Source of the DNA: Doris montereyensis
Taxonomy: Eukaryota > Mollusca > Gastropoda > Nudibranchia > Dorididae
Assembly: GCA_037039925.1 (NCBI GenBank)
Contig: JAXRKP010000996.1
Coordinates: 104,501 to 168,500 of the forward strand
Reading direction: 5' to 3'
Length of the DNA stretch: 64,000 nucleotides
A model generated the notes under the pieces. It saw only the letters and a list, made by a program, of their open reading frames with translations, had not been told where the DNA came from and did not search any database. The position numbers and the translations under genes are program-made. Below are positions 11,479 through 23,300 of the stretch, piece after piece. Numbering within the stretch: the first letter of the stretch is position 1; every line of letters begins with the position of its first letter.

Positions 11479-11600
11479 CGGTGAAAATAGCCTACCCAAC
11501 TATTATCACCATACGGTGAAAATAGCCTACCCAACTATTATCACCATACGGTGAAAATAGCATACCCAACTATTATCACCGTGCGGTGAAAATAGCATCG
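11479..11600. repeat. 35-bp tandem array, 3.5 units, with internal palindromes
   Basis: Units beginning CGGTGAAAATAGCCTACCCA start at 11479, 11514, 11549 and 11584, an exact 35-base period. Each unit ends ACTATTATCACCATA. Each unit therefore carries CGGTGA facing TCACCA, so the array can fold on itself. It is the mirror partner of the palindromes at 10784-10867. Confidence 0.9.
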
Positions 11601-11870
11601 TCCTTAAAAAAAGTGTTCCTATGTCGATATTTGAATATATTTATACTCCTTGTGTCTGCTTTCTTCAAAATAGCTGATCAACGCAATTCTTTCCTGATGC
11701 AGGGGAATATTAATAATATTATCATTTTCCTCCTTACTAGTTCTGTTTCTCAGTTTTATCCTCTTCTTGAGAAAAGTGTGGGGGTTTTCAGGGGGCTTGC
11801 CCCCTGCATGAAAACAAACAACAAAAAACCCCGCTCTTGTATCCAAGTCGTCTTCTCAAGTCAGTCCTCG

Positions 11871-11958
11871 CCTATTATTACTCCCGCTTTAGCAGCGCCG
11901 CCGTGTATGTCCTACCATTGCGCCTAGTCAGCGGTGCTAAAGTGGGAGTAATAATAGG
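11871..11958. repeat. 88-bp foldback (hairpin) element
   Basis: CCTATTATTACTCCCGCTTT at 11871 is complementary to AAAGTGGGAGTAATAATAGG ending at 11958 (one mismatch), giving a stem of about 28 bp around a loop of about 33 bases. The stem contains GCGGTGCTAAAGTG, the inner part of the 22-bp terminal repeat at 10006 and 12284. Flanking CAAGTCGTCTT (11845-11855) faces AAGACGACTTG (11996-12006) as an outer inverted repeat. Confidence 0.8.
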
Positions 11959-12035
11959 CCGACTGACATGAGAGCACACAAGTGGGAGTAATAGGAAGAC
12001 GACTTGAAGCCCCGCTTGCCTGGCCCAAGTCGCCA

Positions 12036-12126
12036 CCCTATTATTACTCCCACTTTAGCACCGCTGCAGTGTATTTTCGCTTCATTTGCTAAGGTCAGCT
12101 GTGCTTAAGTGGGAGTAATAACAGGG
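12036..12126. repeat. 91-bp foldback (hairpin) element, second copy
   Basis: CCCTATTATTACTCCCACTT at 12036 pairs with AAGTGGGAGTAATAACAGGG ending at 12126. It is a diverged sister of the 88-bp element at 11871-11958, with the same stem words (ACTTTAGCACCGC) and a different loop. Confidence 0.8.
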
Positions 12127-12599
12127 TGATGGCTGGAGAACAACACACGTAAAAGTGAGAGGCCCTTCATAGCACATCGTCGCGCAACGGTCTGTCGATC
12201 GAGGAGCATGAGAGAGGGATATCAGGACCATGTCCAGTATTGAGCATAAACTGGATTTGTAATCGTATTCGAGGTGAAATCTTGCGGTGCTAAAGTGCGA
12301 TTATCCCCTTGTGTCGTTGGAAGATATCTTAGAATAGGCTGGGTTTTATTTTATTATATTAGTTTGATTTAAAAACAAGAAGCATGTTGTTACAATTACA
12401 TCTCAACCTTTGGTGACACAAAGTTTGATTATTGGATGGAGAGTGTTCGATGTACTGAAGTTACACAGGTAGACATGAAGGGTACTATTCCAACTTTTTA
12501 GTTGTTAACATGTGTAACCCAAGAACAGCGCTGACCCATTTATAGGACGTGTTACTGTTGGTCCTAGAAGCGCGCAGACGCTATATTTAGGGCTGCTAT

Positions 12600-12735
12600 C
12601 ATTGGCACGAGAAGAATTCCTGAAATGACAACCATCTTGGGATCATTTAGAACCTAGAAGATCTAGTCTAAGTTGAAAAATATGGTAGAGAGCAAAGAAT
12701 GACCACCTCAGAATCTAGATATATATGACCCGTTT
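12600..12735 (+). repeat. Interspersed repeat family R-A, copy 1
   Basis: The segment around CATCTTGGGATCATTTAGAACC with ATATGGTAGAGAGCAAAGAA and GACCACCTCAGAATCTAGAT matches 13620-13765 and 59060-59190 in order and spacing. No coding capacity or terminal structure is visible. Confidence 0.65.
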
Positions 12736-13534
12736 GTAGAAGCATGCATGTTGATTGGATAATGCCAAGGAATGTTCCAAATTTTCTTTTTTATAACATG
12801 AGTATGGTCACTGCAACATGAGCATAGCTACATTTAGCAGCATAACAACCACCCGCTATAGGACAAAATACGTTCACAACAGATTCTGGTTAGTTATTGT
12901 ATGGAATAAATGACATTTTGTTAATTGAAATCATAGCTTTTATTGAAATAAAGATTATTTGTATTCAAATAAAGAGAATTTATAAGAGACAGACACATCA
13001 AACAAAACTGATCAGCTGTACTGATGTTATAGCTGTGTTGACGTTACACCACTCTAGTTCTATATATTCGCAACATAAGGAGGTGGGGGGTGTGATGTTC
13101 TTTATGTTTTGTTTAAAACCTGATGCTCATGTTAGACGGATGGTTGTGTTGTTAATATTGCTGATAGAGATTGGTAGACATTAGACTCATTAGTCGGGCA
13201 CAGCCATGATCAATGAGCCAAGAGGGTTTATTTTGAAATTGAAAGGGAAAAATAAGAAGTTGGGGCTTGGTTTTTGTGGAAGAATTACCATTTAAGCGGG
13301 CACACACTATATCAAACATCACCATCCCTGATTTAGGCCTGACCCTGAACCACCACCCGCCAATGGTGGGAAGAAATATCCTGACTTATTAACAACTAAG
13401 GGTCATTGACAAAATACACCCCACACCTGTAACTAGATCAAAATAAGGCATTTTCGGTTAATCCAAAACCAAATGTTATACGGATTGGCATGAGTTATAC
13501 TATTCTTATCTGATTTTGTTTACAAAAGAAACGC

Positions 13535-13765
13535 CTCCTGTTGAAAATGGCGGCTTTAGTGAATGAAAATTCTTCTCAAAGGTGGGGAAACAATGACATT
13601 TTTCTTAATTAAACATCATTTCTGGTAGAAAAACTTGAAATGAAAATGATCTTGGGATCATTTTGGAACCTACGTGCAAAATATGGTTACTCTTAGTGGC
13701 ATGGCAACAGAGCTTTTGACACATAAGGAACGACCAACGCAGAATTTATATATGTAAATATTAGT
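13535..13765 (+). repeat. Interspersed repeat family R-A, longest copy
   Basis: This runs from GAAAATGGCGGCTTTAGTGA through AAATTCTTCTCAAAG and GATCTTGGGATCATTTTGGA to GGCATGGCAACAGAGC. The same succession occurs at 58978-59190 (GAAAATGGCAGCTTC..., AAATTCTACTCAAAG, GATCTTGGGATCATTTAGAC, AACAGAGCC). It contains an ATG with a good start context that mimics a first exon, but its repeated nature argues against a gene. Confidence 0.7.
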
Positions 13766-13775
13766 AAAAAGTGAG

Positions 13776-13796
13776 CTGTATTTCATATATATATAT

Positions 13797-13890
<94 letters not shown>
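13776..13890. repeat. (TA)n microsatellite, about 110 bp
   Basis: Near-perfect alternating TA, interrupted once near 13807. Confidence 0.95.
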
Positions 13891-13892
<2 letters not shown>

Positions 13893-14241
13893 ATTAAATG
13901 TATTGTGACACCAAAACAATGTGTCACCTTTTGGACAAGAAAGTCGTATCTTATCTTTTATGTAATCTTATCTATTTGTTGGGTTATGGAGAATCTCTAG
14001 TAACTTCTAAATTTACGTACATTTTCTCTTCAAAGGTGAAATATCATGCAAGGAGAAAAGTCACATATAATATATATGCTGGCATTATGTTCTACTGCAA
14101 ATACTGCATGAATTTCACTGGTTAAAATATCCCCAAAACCCTCAATGATTATTTGTGTGAGAAGAAAGCAATGCCTTGCATTTTGTCGTCCTTTTATTTT
14201 ATATCATTATCATGGGGCTTATTTTCCATTCTTTTTTACAG

Positions 14242-14301
14242 GATGACGACAATGATGATATTGAAGCCCTTCGCAAAGCTGCCTTGGCTACTTTGAAGCC
14301 T
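14242..14301 (+). CDS. RS-domain gene, internal exon (acidic helix)
   Basis: The acceptor is TTTTTTACAG and the donor CCT|GTATGT. The exon is exactly 20 codons, phase 0 at both ends, and encodes DDDNDDIEALRKAALATLKP. It is compact, strongly charged and looks conserved. The next exon upstream was not found. Confidence 0.75.
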
Positions 14302-17300
14302 GTATGTATTCAATTTGACTGATTTAGACATCTTTAGCTTTACACATGTTATATCCATTGAAGAAGATGAATTTTACTTGAACCACATTACAGCTTGTTG
14401 CTTTTATTTTATGCCATCGAAAATGTAATAATCACGTCATGGTATACATTTTGTATCTTTACGTTTTACTATGTGTATGAAAATGAATTCATAAAAAGAT
14501 TTTTATTATAATGCAAGGTAAATTGATGATTTTAAAAAAAAATGTATTCTTTGTATTCTCAATCTTTGGCTGGTTTTCACATTATGTGTATAAAAATGAT
14601 AACTTGTTTTTAAAAATAAAAGATACAATTTTTCTTTCTTTCAGAAAGTACAACCAATTGCCCAAGTTATCAGCACGGGTGCTCCACGAAACAGACACCA
14701 CAATGGTCAGAAGTTCCTGCTAGTGTGGACTATCACGGGGTGAGCATTGAAAATATTGAGTGATTTAAAAAAAAAATTGTTTTGTTTCAAATGCAGTCTG
14801 TTTTCAATGTAAAAGGAAAATGGCATGTTTGTGAACCCCCAAATTACCACATGTATAAATATCACTGAAAATTTTAATTAGTCAAGATAAGGAGAAGACG
14901 GATGGGGAAATAGAAGACGGTAGATCTAGATATTTTTGTAAATTATTTTTATTGCAGAGGGAATCATATTTATAAGAAAATTCATGATTCAATATTCCTC
15001 ACGCATCGGTGAATCAGGGAAAACAAAGAAGATTTCATTAGGGAAATATCAGGGAAATTATATTTTGTGGCCAAACATCAGGGAAAATCAGGGATGTCGA
15101 CATGAGCAATTAACGACACTGGGAACACATATAAATAAGTTTTTGGACGACAGATTACCACTTGGTCTTCCTTTTTGGTTATCCATGCTTTGTTGTCTGG
15201 CTTATTCTTTATATTGAATCTTAACGATTCCGATACCTCTATAAGTAAAAAAAAATTTATAGAGAACTTTTATCACGGGCGATCATTTTATACCCGTCAC
15301 CGACCCGTCCGGTTCCTGAGCCTATAAAAACTATTTGACCAGATATTCATACTTTTCCGGTCTCTTCTCTTCTGCCCATCACTCATTCGAATTTTCATTG
15401 TTCATTAAACGACTCGCCATTCACCGTTTCACTACGACTCGAGATATCTTGTTTGATTTGTGATTTGACTGTTTGGACTTACTAGATCTGGACTCACATT
15501 ATTTATTCTAAAGTGCTTATAATTGGAATATAGATTTAGATCTAGATATATCTAGAATAGACAAGTCCTATATATATCTTTTACAGTAAGAAACATTATA
15601 TCAATATTTATAGTATATTATAATATTTAGGTATAATTTGAATGTCATACAGCTGTTTGTCCGATAATGTTTGAGTCCGAGACTTTGTTTCACTTTATTT
15701 CCTATCACGAAAAAAAGTTCAGTATTTTTCATCTTGACCAGAGGGCATCCCTGGGGGATGGACCATCCTGTCCACGTTTTTCACAAGGGTTGAATTCTAC
15801 CGTTAAATGGTTACTTAGATTGATATTCAGACCCAAATTCTTCAATGTCAAGGTTGTTACTAATTTTCATTTGAAATTACGAAAAAATGAGGAAGCTGTT
15901 GCTTAAAATTCTAAGGTTGAAACTAGGCAGGTCTGTTATATCAGCAATAATTTCAGATGCAGTAGTGTTCCTCACTATGTATGTGGCTCTCTGTCTCATT
16001 TAACTTTTTGTTGTGACTTTTGACGCTGCTACTTCTTTTGCTGCTGTTGTTATTCTTGTTGTGACAGCATATAAGATCCATCTCAATCTTGCCCGCCAGA
16101 CTCGATCTTTGAACTCAACTTGAAAGATTGAGAAGTTTGACCTTTAGCTCAAGCTTTGCCCAGCTCTAATATGCATATATTTCAACTTACAGTTTGACGA
16201 TCCTGTACCTGACCCTGGCCCATTTCCTGGTATTCAGGATGTAGCAGTCGCTCAGTCACATCTTAGACAGCCGTCTCCACCTGTATGGCGTGGCCATATT
16301 ATGAATGGTGTAAGTATATAAATACATTAATTGTTATATAAAATATTTACAAGTAGAGTATGGCTTTTCTTGGTCAAATAAAAATCTTTAGCATATAAAG
16401 ACAGAAACTTTAGTTGTCGCCACGTAAAAAGAATGCCAGTGATCAAAGCTATTTAATAAGTGTTTTATAAATGATAGTCCATATACATGTGTTCTTATGC
16501 AGTATCAGCAGTGGGGATCACTTCCTCAATACCAAATGCATTGTTATACATGATGAGCCTCTTTATACTGTTTTCATGCCCCAATTCACATCCTGATGAT
16601 AGTTTTTGTAATTATAAGTGTTCAGATGTATTTTAATGTCTCTATTTATGAAGGACATTTGATCTGACTGTTTGACATTTGTTTAACTGTAGAGAATCAA
16701 AGTACTAAATTGGGGATTCTAGCAAATAATAAAGTCCCATGCAGCTTCAAACTTTTCTTCTCTTGAAGACGGGAATATATCTAAAATTAGCGAAACTGAA
16801 TATAGAATAAGAGAAGCAACATAAACATAGATATTAACAAGAATAGACTTTCTAAGCATGACCTGTTGTAATTGTTGTCTTCTTTGTAATGATTATCCCC
16901 TTACATCATGTTGTCACTTGGTTTTCCCCTTCTTTTCTTACACAAGATGCCCGATCCCCGTTTCAAGTTTCATGGATTTCATACAAACAGAAGATCTCTC
17001 CCATTTCAACTACGGGCTCATCATCGATCTTTTTTGGAGACAGGGGCAGACCTATATTCGACAGGGGACGACAAATGCGAAGAGGATACGTTGCTAATAG
17101 AAGCAACATGTCTTTGACTAATGTGAACAGAGGCGTTCCTGCGGGCCATCCCTTGGGACTGATACCTGTCCCCAGACATCCGAATCCTCCCCTCATGCCA
17201 CAACCCATTCCAGCTGGTGGGAATTTGATTGTCATCCAACCTCACAAATCCATGGCAGGAGGGGATGCATCGTCTCAGAATCTGCAAAGACTTGGCATTC

Positions 17301-20300
17301 AGAACATCCCTAATACCACTAACAGAAGAGCGTCACCCCCTAAAGCAGCCATGGATGATTCTGCTTCTCAGAAGGCAAAGCTCGTACTGCCCCAGGATAG
17401 ATACCATAGCTCACAGAAACCTCTGGCAAAACAAATGCAAAAGTCAGAGTCAGAAGATCAAAACCTGAAAAAGACTAAAGGTACGTTGCTCTACGGGCCT
17501 GTTTATGATAGGGTTATCTGGTCATTCAAGTAAGGTTAGGCCTGTTTGATTACTCAAGTTAGATGTAGCGTGTATTTTTAGAGTTAACTTGGCATTTTGA
17601 TTTTACAAAGCATACCTTTTCAGAAAACGTGTGTTTATGCGGGGTTCATTTTGGCCATGTCGGGTGTAATGTGATCTTAGCAAGTAAGTGGAAACTTAGA
17701 GGATGGGCAGCATCTTAGACTTCGATTAATAATGGGGGGGGGGGAGGAGATGCTGGTAGATTCTACTTCTTGCCTTTCACTCTTTCACTTATTTTGAATG
17801 CTGTACTACATTGTGTATTACTAATTACAATGTGAATCTGGGGCATATAGTAAAAACGTTTTTACTTGAAGCAAGGAGAGAGAGAGATACTTTCTGCTCC
17901 ATGCTTTGTTGGAGTTCTGCTCCATGCTTTGTTGGAGTGGCCTGTTGGCAAGTATTGCTGGTAGGTTTTACTTCTTTCCTTTCACTTTTTCATCTTGCTA
18001 TTTCACACACACACACATTTAGACACAAGAGAATTACAATTACAGCATTGGTGATCAATGCAGGCGCATGCAGCATTATGTTGGGATATCAGGTCCTGGG
18101 GAAGGTTTTTTTTTCCTGAGTGCATTACTTGTTCTTCTGATACAGTAGTGACCGCCTAAATGCCTGCTTAGCCTACTTGCCCACAACTTCAGTGAAACTG
18201 ATTTTTCTATATAGATTGCCCCTCTAAATGCCCGTTTCAAAACCATGATTTTTGCCTAAATGCCCGGTCTCAACGGTAACTGCAGGGATAATATTCTCCA
18301 AATTATGCCTGTCAACAATGTCTAACCACTCTTTGTTACCTATCCAATGAACTGAAATAAAAGATGACCGGTCTTCTCTTCCCAACTACACTCACTGTAT
18401 AGCACATGAATTCACCTGACGTTCTTAATAGACCGAGATTGTATCGTGATTAAGAGCTAAATGGTTTCTGAGTGTTCCTATTTCTCGCATTAAATTTTCG
18501 TAAAACTGATGACTTACGATCTGGCTATGAATCTTTATCCGTGTCTTTCCGTTGTCTTAATTTTAACACAAGGATTATGAATCTTGGTGATCACCCCCCA
18601 TCCCCCCAATTTGTTGCCCCTGACTTACTTTCATCTAAATGCCTGTTTTCTCTGCTTCCCAAGCACCGGGCATTTAGGCGGTCACTGCTGTATTGATTTT
18701 TTGTCACGGCATTTTGTAAACAAAAGTAACAAGCTGAAATCCCCTCAATGAACAAGTTGTTATTAGAATATGACGATGTAAGCATACAAATAGCTGACAT
18801 CCCACTCAATGAGTAAGCTATTATTCTAATCCGAAGTAGATCTAAAGTAGCTCTAGCTCTATCTCTAGATCTAGTATTTCCATAGTTGGGTACACTCTTT
18901 AAAGTGTGCTTAGAGATTACCTGCTGAAGAAAAAAAGAGAAAAAGAGTTAAGTTAGATCTAAGTTAAAATTTGAGCGTTATCTGTTTAGCGGTGAACTGG
19001 GGACAATGTCGACATTTGCGAACTTGCCGAAAAGTGTGGAGTTCGGCGGCAATCGCAAATGAAAATTATGTAAAATATCGTTTAAAGGAAGGATATATTT
19101 TTCAAATTGAAAATATGCCTAAAACATGTACAGCCAATACACAAAATGGTGCTAAAATATGAGCATTATCTGTGCAGCGGTTTAAGAGCCTATTCTGACT
19201 GGATGACGCAATGTCGTAAAGTCCGCAAATATATATATAGAAGTTCTTTCAAGCTTATCCCAGTTTCTATGGCGTGAAATAGAACAAGTTAACTGAATCC
19301 AGGACTCCATGATCCGAAGTCCAACAGCTAAGCCACTGAGGGTACTCCAGGCCGTCTGTATTAATACACATTATGAAGCACTAGTATTATTTTACCGCTA
19401 TTAAATAGCGGCTATTCACATACTCAGGTCATGTTAGTATTGACATAACCAGTATTCACTGTAGGTGTTCTCAAACATCTGAAAATAACTTTTCCTGTCG
19501 TCTCCTTACAATATCAATTTAAATTATTATTCTGTTTAGCGGTGAACTGGGGACAATGTTGACATTTGCGAGCTTTGTGGGTTTGCCGAAAGTGGAGTTC
19601 GGCGGCAATCGCAAATGAAAATTATGTAAAATATCGACTAAAAATTAGTATTCTTCTATCTGTGGCTGTGAACATTTACCTACGACATTGTTCGTAAAAC
19701 AGTTTTATTGGGGGGGGCAGGGCACCACCTGGACTAACGAGTTTGGGACCAAAGGGTTGATTTTCTGTTATTTGCATATTTGGGTAGAACGATCATTTAT
19801 CTACAAGTTCATGGCAGAAAAATGTCCATATGACGTTTAATTTTTTTTTTACAAAATATTTTGCAGGCGAGGGTAGGTAAAAACAGTCAAAATTTTGATG
19901 TAAATTACCCTAACACTGACTGAGAAGATGGCAGTAAAAACCCGTAGGTTGGCGGCTAATTGCCAAATGTGGCAACACCGAGGTCACTTGGCTTCTGCTG
20001 TCATCGCTCATCGCTTTGGTCCATCGCTGTGTGATGTAAGAGACGTTACGTGTCAGTGTGTATGTGAACACACGCACGAGCATAGGATATAGAGGAAAAA
20101 AACAAAAAGCTGGTCATTTTGACATCTGTTTTCACAACAGTGCACATATAAACCTAGGTTAATAATCCTCTTTACATTAGTAACAATGGTCTGAAGCATT
20201 TGTTTTGTGTTATTTTCTTTTGAATTTTTTTACTTGCATTTTTCTCAATATATGTAGTTTTTTCACACTTCTTTCTCCTCCGCCATTTACCAAACGATTT

Positions 20301-23300
20301 GTATTATATTTGGAACAGTTTCCTCTGTCAATGTTAATAGAATGACGTCGTTTAAAAAAAAATTATTGTGAATTTTTTGTTGTAATAAAAATGACGTTTT
20401 TGTACATTCACAATAATAGTATTTTCAAAATTCATGAAAAAAAACTATCGAAAATGTACAAAAAAACCAGGACGCGCTCTTTTGATATTGAATGGAGAAG
20501 ATCTGCACAGGTTTTGAGTGATTTTATTCATAACTAAGGGAGGAGATAGATTTTGAAAATTGGGTCGAAAACCAAGATGGCAGCCGTTTCTATGGCAACC
20601 AAAGAAGCTACAAACTTTTCAATGATATAGGATGACTGTATTTTGACAGTTACTCATGTACATACTAAAAGCAAAAATCTAAACTCAAAAGACAAAAAAA
20701 CCACTTCAAAAGTTGTCAATCTCAAATGTTTCTTGCACGGATAGCGACCAGCAGAAATGATATCATGTTTCAATTATGGTGTACGGCATGGTGTTAAAAA
20801 TTAGGTCAGCACAGGTCATTAAACTATATGAGTGATGCCGTTTTCTTTCCCTGTCTTGGAAATATAATTTCTGGGTTCCCTTTACATTTCAGACAAGTTC
20901 AGCCGATATGACAAAAGCGACAGCGAGGATGACGACGATTCGAGTGACAACCACAGTGAAGTTGACGACATTGCTCAAGAAATTGACCGTTTTCTTAAAG
21001 ATGACTATCAAGAAATTTTTGTGCAAGCAAAGGGTACAGTCACGGAGGAAAAGATAGAACCGGCCTCACAGGAATATGAAAACAGTACTGAGATTCCCAA
21101 CTATAACTCCGAAGATGAAGACCTAGTCTCTCATCAGAGTTCGCCGACAAACAGTGAAGCAGAAAGTTTGGATCTTGATGCCCTGGCCAATGGGGATCCT
21201 GTGATTGGTGACTTTGAAGACTTAGATTTTCTTGTTGATAAAGAACCTGTGTCAGACAATGTTGATGATTCTATCAAATTCACGGATGATGTAGACAAGA
21301 GCAACATACGTGGTGGTGCTTTGCTTGGTGCGGAATCGGTGGATAAAGATGGAGGAACTTCCCCAGTGTCATCTTCATCTTCCCATTCATTAAATTCTCG
21401 TTTTAATAAAGACAAAAGTAATGAGAAAGATCAAATTGACTCTAAAAATAGAGACGCAATGACCTGTAAATCTCATAGGTCAAACAGTTCAAAGGAAAAA
21501 ATTTCCCATATAGAATCACATTCCCCTGTGTTGAATACCACATCTCCGAGAAATAGATTGGATAATTCTAAAAGTAATAGGTCTCCCCTTCCCGAAAACC
21601 GTTCTTCATTCAGATCACGAAGTCCTATCCATATGAGTGCTGATCATGCTAGGAGGATGTCACCTAGGAGAAGGTCAGTTTCACCAAGACGGTCTCCACT
21701 TCGGTATCGCAGATCACCTCATAGGGGAAGATCACCAAGACAGAGATCTTTTTCCCCCTCGAGACGAACGTCTCACCATTCTCGATCTCCAAGACGTACA
21801 TTGTCCCCTCTCAGACACAATATGTCCCCTCAACGAAAGCCATTTTATTCACGGCGATCTGAGTCACCTCGGGGAAGACGGAAGTCACCTAATGGCAGAC
21901 CCGTTTCACCTCATAGGACACGTGACTATCGAAATGATTCTAGAGATAGGAGAAAATTTTCTTATTCAAGGAGGGATGAAACAAATATCAGACGTGGTGG
22001 TAGCTCTTTTGGAGGAAGTCTGTCCCCTTCTTCGAGATCACGGGAACGTGGAAGGCGGGTTAATTCTCGAGAGAAGGCCACTTCAAGTCCACATCGGAGT
22101 GATAGGAGGGTCCCTGATCAGCAACCTAACCAGTCAAAAGAAATTTCTTCTAAAGGAAGATTGCATGTACGAGAAGATCCTCTAAAAGATCAGTTCATGG
22201 ATGATAAAGAATTGGAGAAGCTTCCCCTGAGGAGAGAGCCAAGATTGAAGCTAGGACGAAAAAGTTTGGAACTAAAGAAGAAGTTAAATTAGAAGATGCA
22301 CGAAAAGACCGTTTCATTGAAAAGCATCAAAGAACGCAAGAAAAAGACTAGAAAGACTGAGAAAGAGAAGGAGGACCCCCTCGACGCACCGTTAGAGGAA
22401 AGTCAGCAAAAGAAAAAGGACAAAAGTGGAATCTCTTTAAAAGCACTGAGGAAAAAGATGGAGATGAAGAAAACCGAGCTATGTGAATCCTCTGAAGAAG
22501 GAGTGACGGGCCCTTCTCTAGATGACATAGACGATGACAGTGAGGATTCTGACTCTGGACGTGCTTGGAGGTTGGAAGGAAATAATTCAAAGCCTGTGAA
22601 ATCAATAAAGCCCGACTCTAGCCTTGTAAACTGTAGGTTTGATCGTGCAGATCGTTTCAGGGCAGGGCACACAGAGGGAAAGATGATTATCGTCCACGAA
22701 GTCATCGCTCTCCTGTATCCAGAATCAGAACCCGAAGAATTCCGGATTTCCGGAGAGAGGATGTTGTGTCCGATGACGACAATAGCAGTGCAGAAAACAT
22801 TCCTTCTAGTCGTCTGGGTAGCAGTGTTGTGACTTCCAGAAACCGGAAAATGGACATTCCTCCTGGAAAGCTTCGTGTTCAGATACAAGTCTCTTCTTCA
22901 AAGGACAAGAAGAAGAAGAAATCAAAGTCCAAGCCCGATTTCTCCCATGTCTACTCCGTGCCGGCTAAGCGCGCACATAGTGATAATAACATTGATGAGG
23001 AAGATGAAGAAGAAGGAGAAGAAATAGTAGCAGTACCTAAAAAGAAGATAAAGAAGAAGGGCAAGAAAGAAAAGAAAAAGAAAAACGTAAAGGAGACCTT
23101 TGAAGATGATGTTACCATCCCTATTGCGGAACCTGTTCCACCACGACTTTCCATTCTTGAGCGACTCGGAAAGAAAGTGGAAGTCAATGCCGAGGAAAAG
23201 AAAAAGAAGAAGAAAAAGAGCAGCAAGCATAGCGACCTGAATCATGGTGAGCATTGTCTTTCATAAAAGAAATAAAAAAGGGCTTCTGTCTCAGGTTAAG

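Larger units (their letters stand above)
9986..12316. mobile_element. Candidate 2.3-kb DNA-transposon-like element with 22-bp terminal inverted repeats
   Basis: The 22 bases at 10006-10027 (GATAATCGCACTTTAGCACC plus GC) are the exact reverse complement of 12284-12305. Immediately outside both ends lies the 9-base direct repeat CTTGTGTCG (9986-9994 and 12308-12316). On the left it is separated from the inverted repeat by 11 extra bases, on the right by 2. A perfect 22-bp TIR with a 9-bp flanking repeat is what a cut-and-paste transposon would leave. The interior contains no long transposase, only nested repeats, so this may be a non-autonomous or composite element. The unequal spacing leaves the exact ends uncertain. 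Confidence 0.6.

Noticed and set aside
11479..11600. CRISPR-like regular array
   Set aside because: Units are directly tandem without unique spacers, and the window is clearly eukaryotic.
13543..13581. First exon MAALVNENSSQ for the RS-domain gene
   Set aside because: The sequence belongs to a dispersed repeat with another copy at 58978-59190; kept only as a finding to test.
21637..22185. 182-residue frame overlapping the RS domain
   Set aside because: Alternate-frame reading of the RS-repeat coding sequence; the splice phase supports the other frame.
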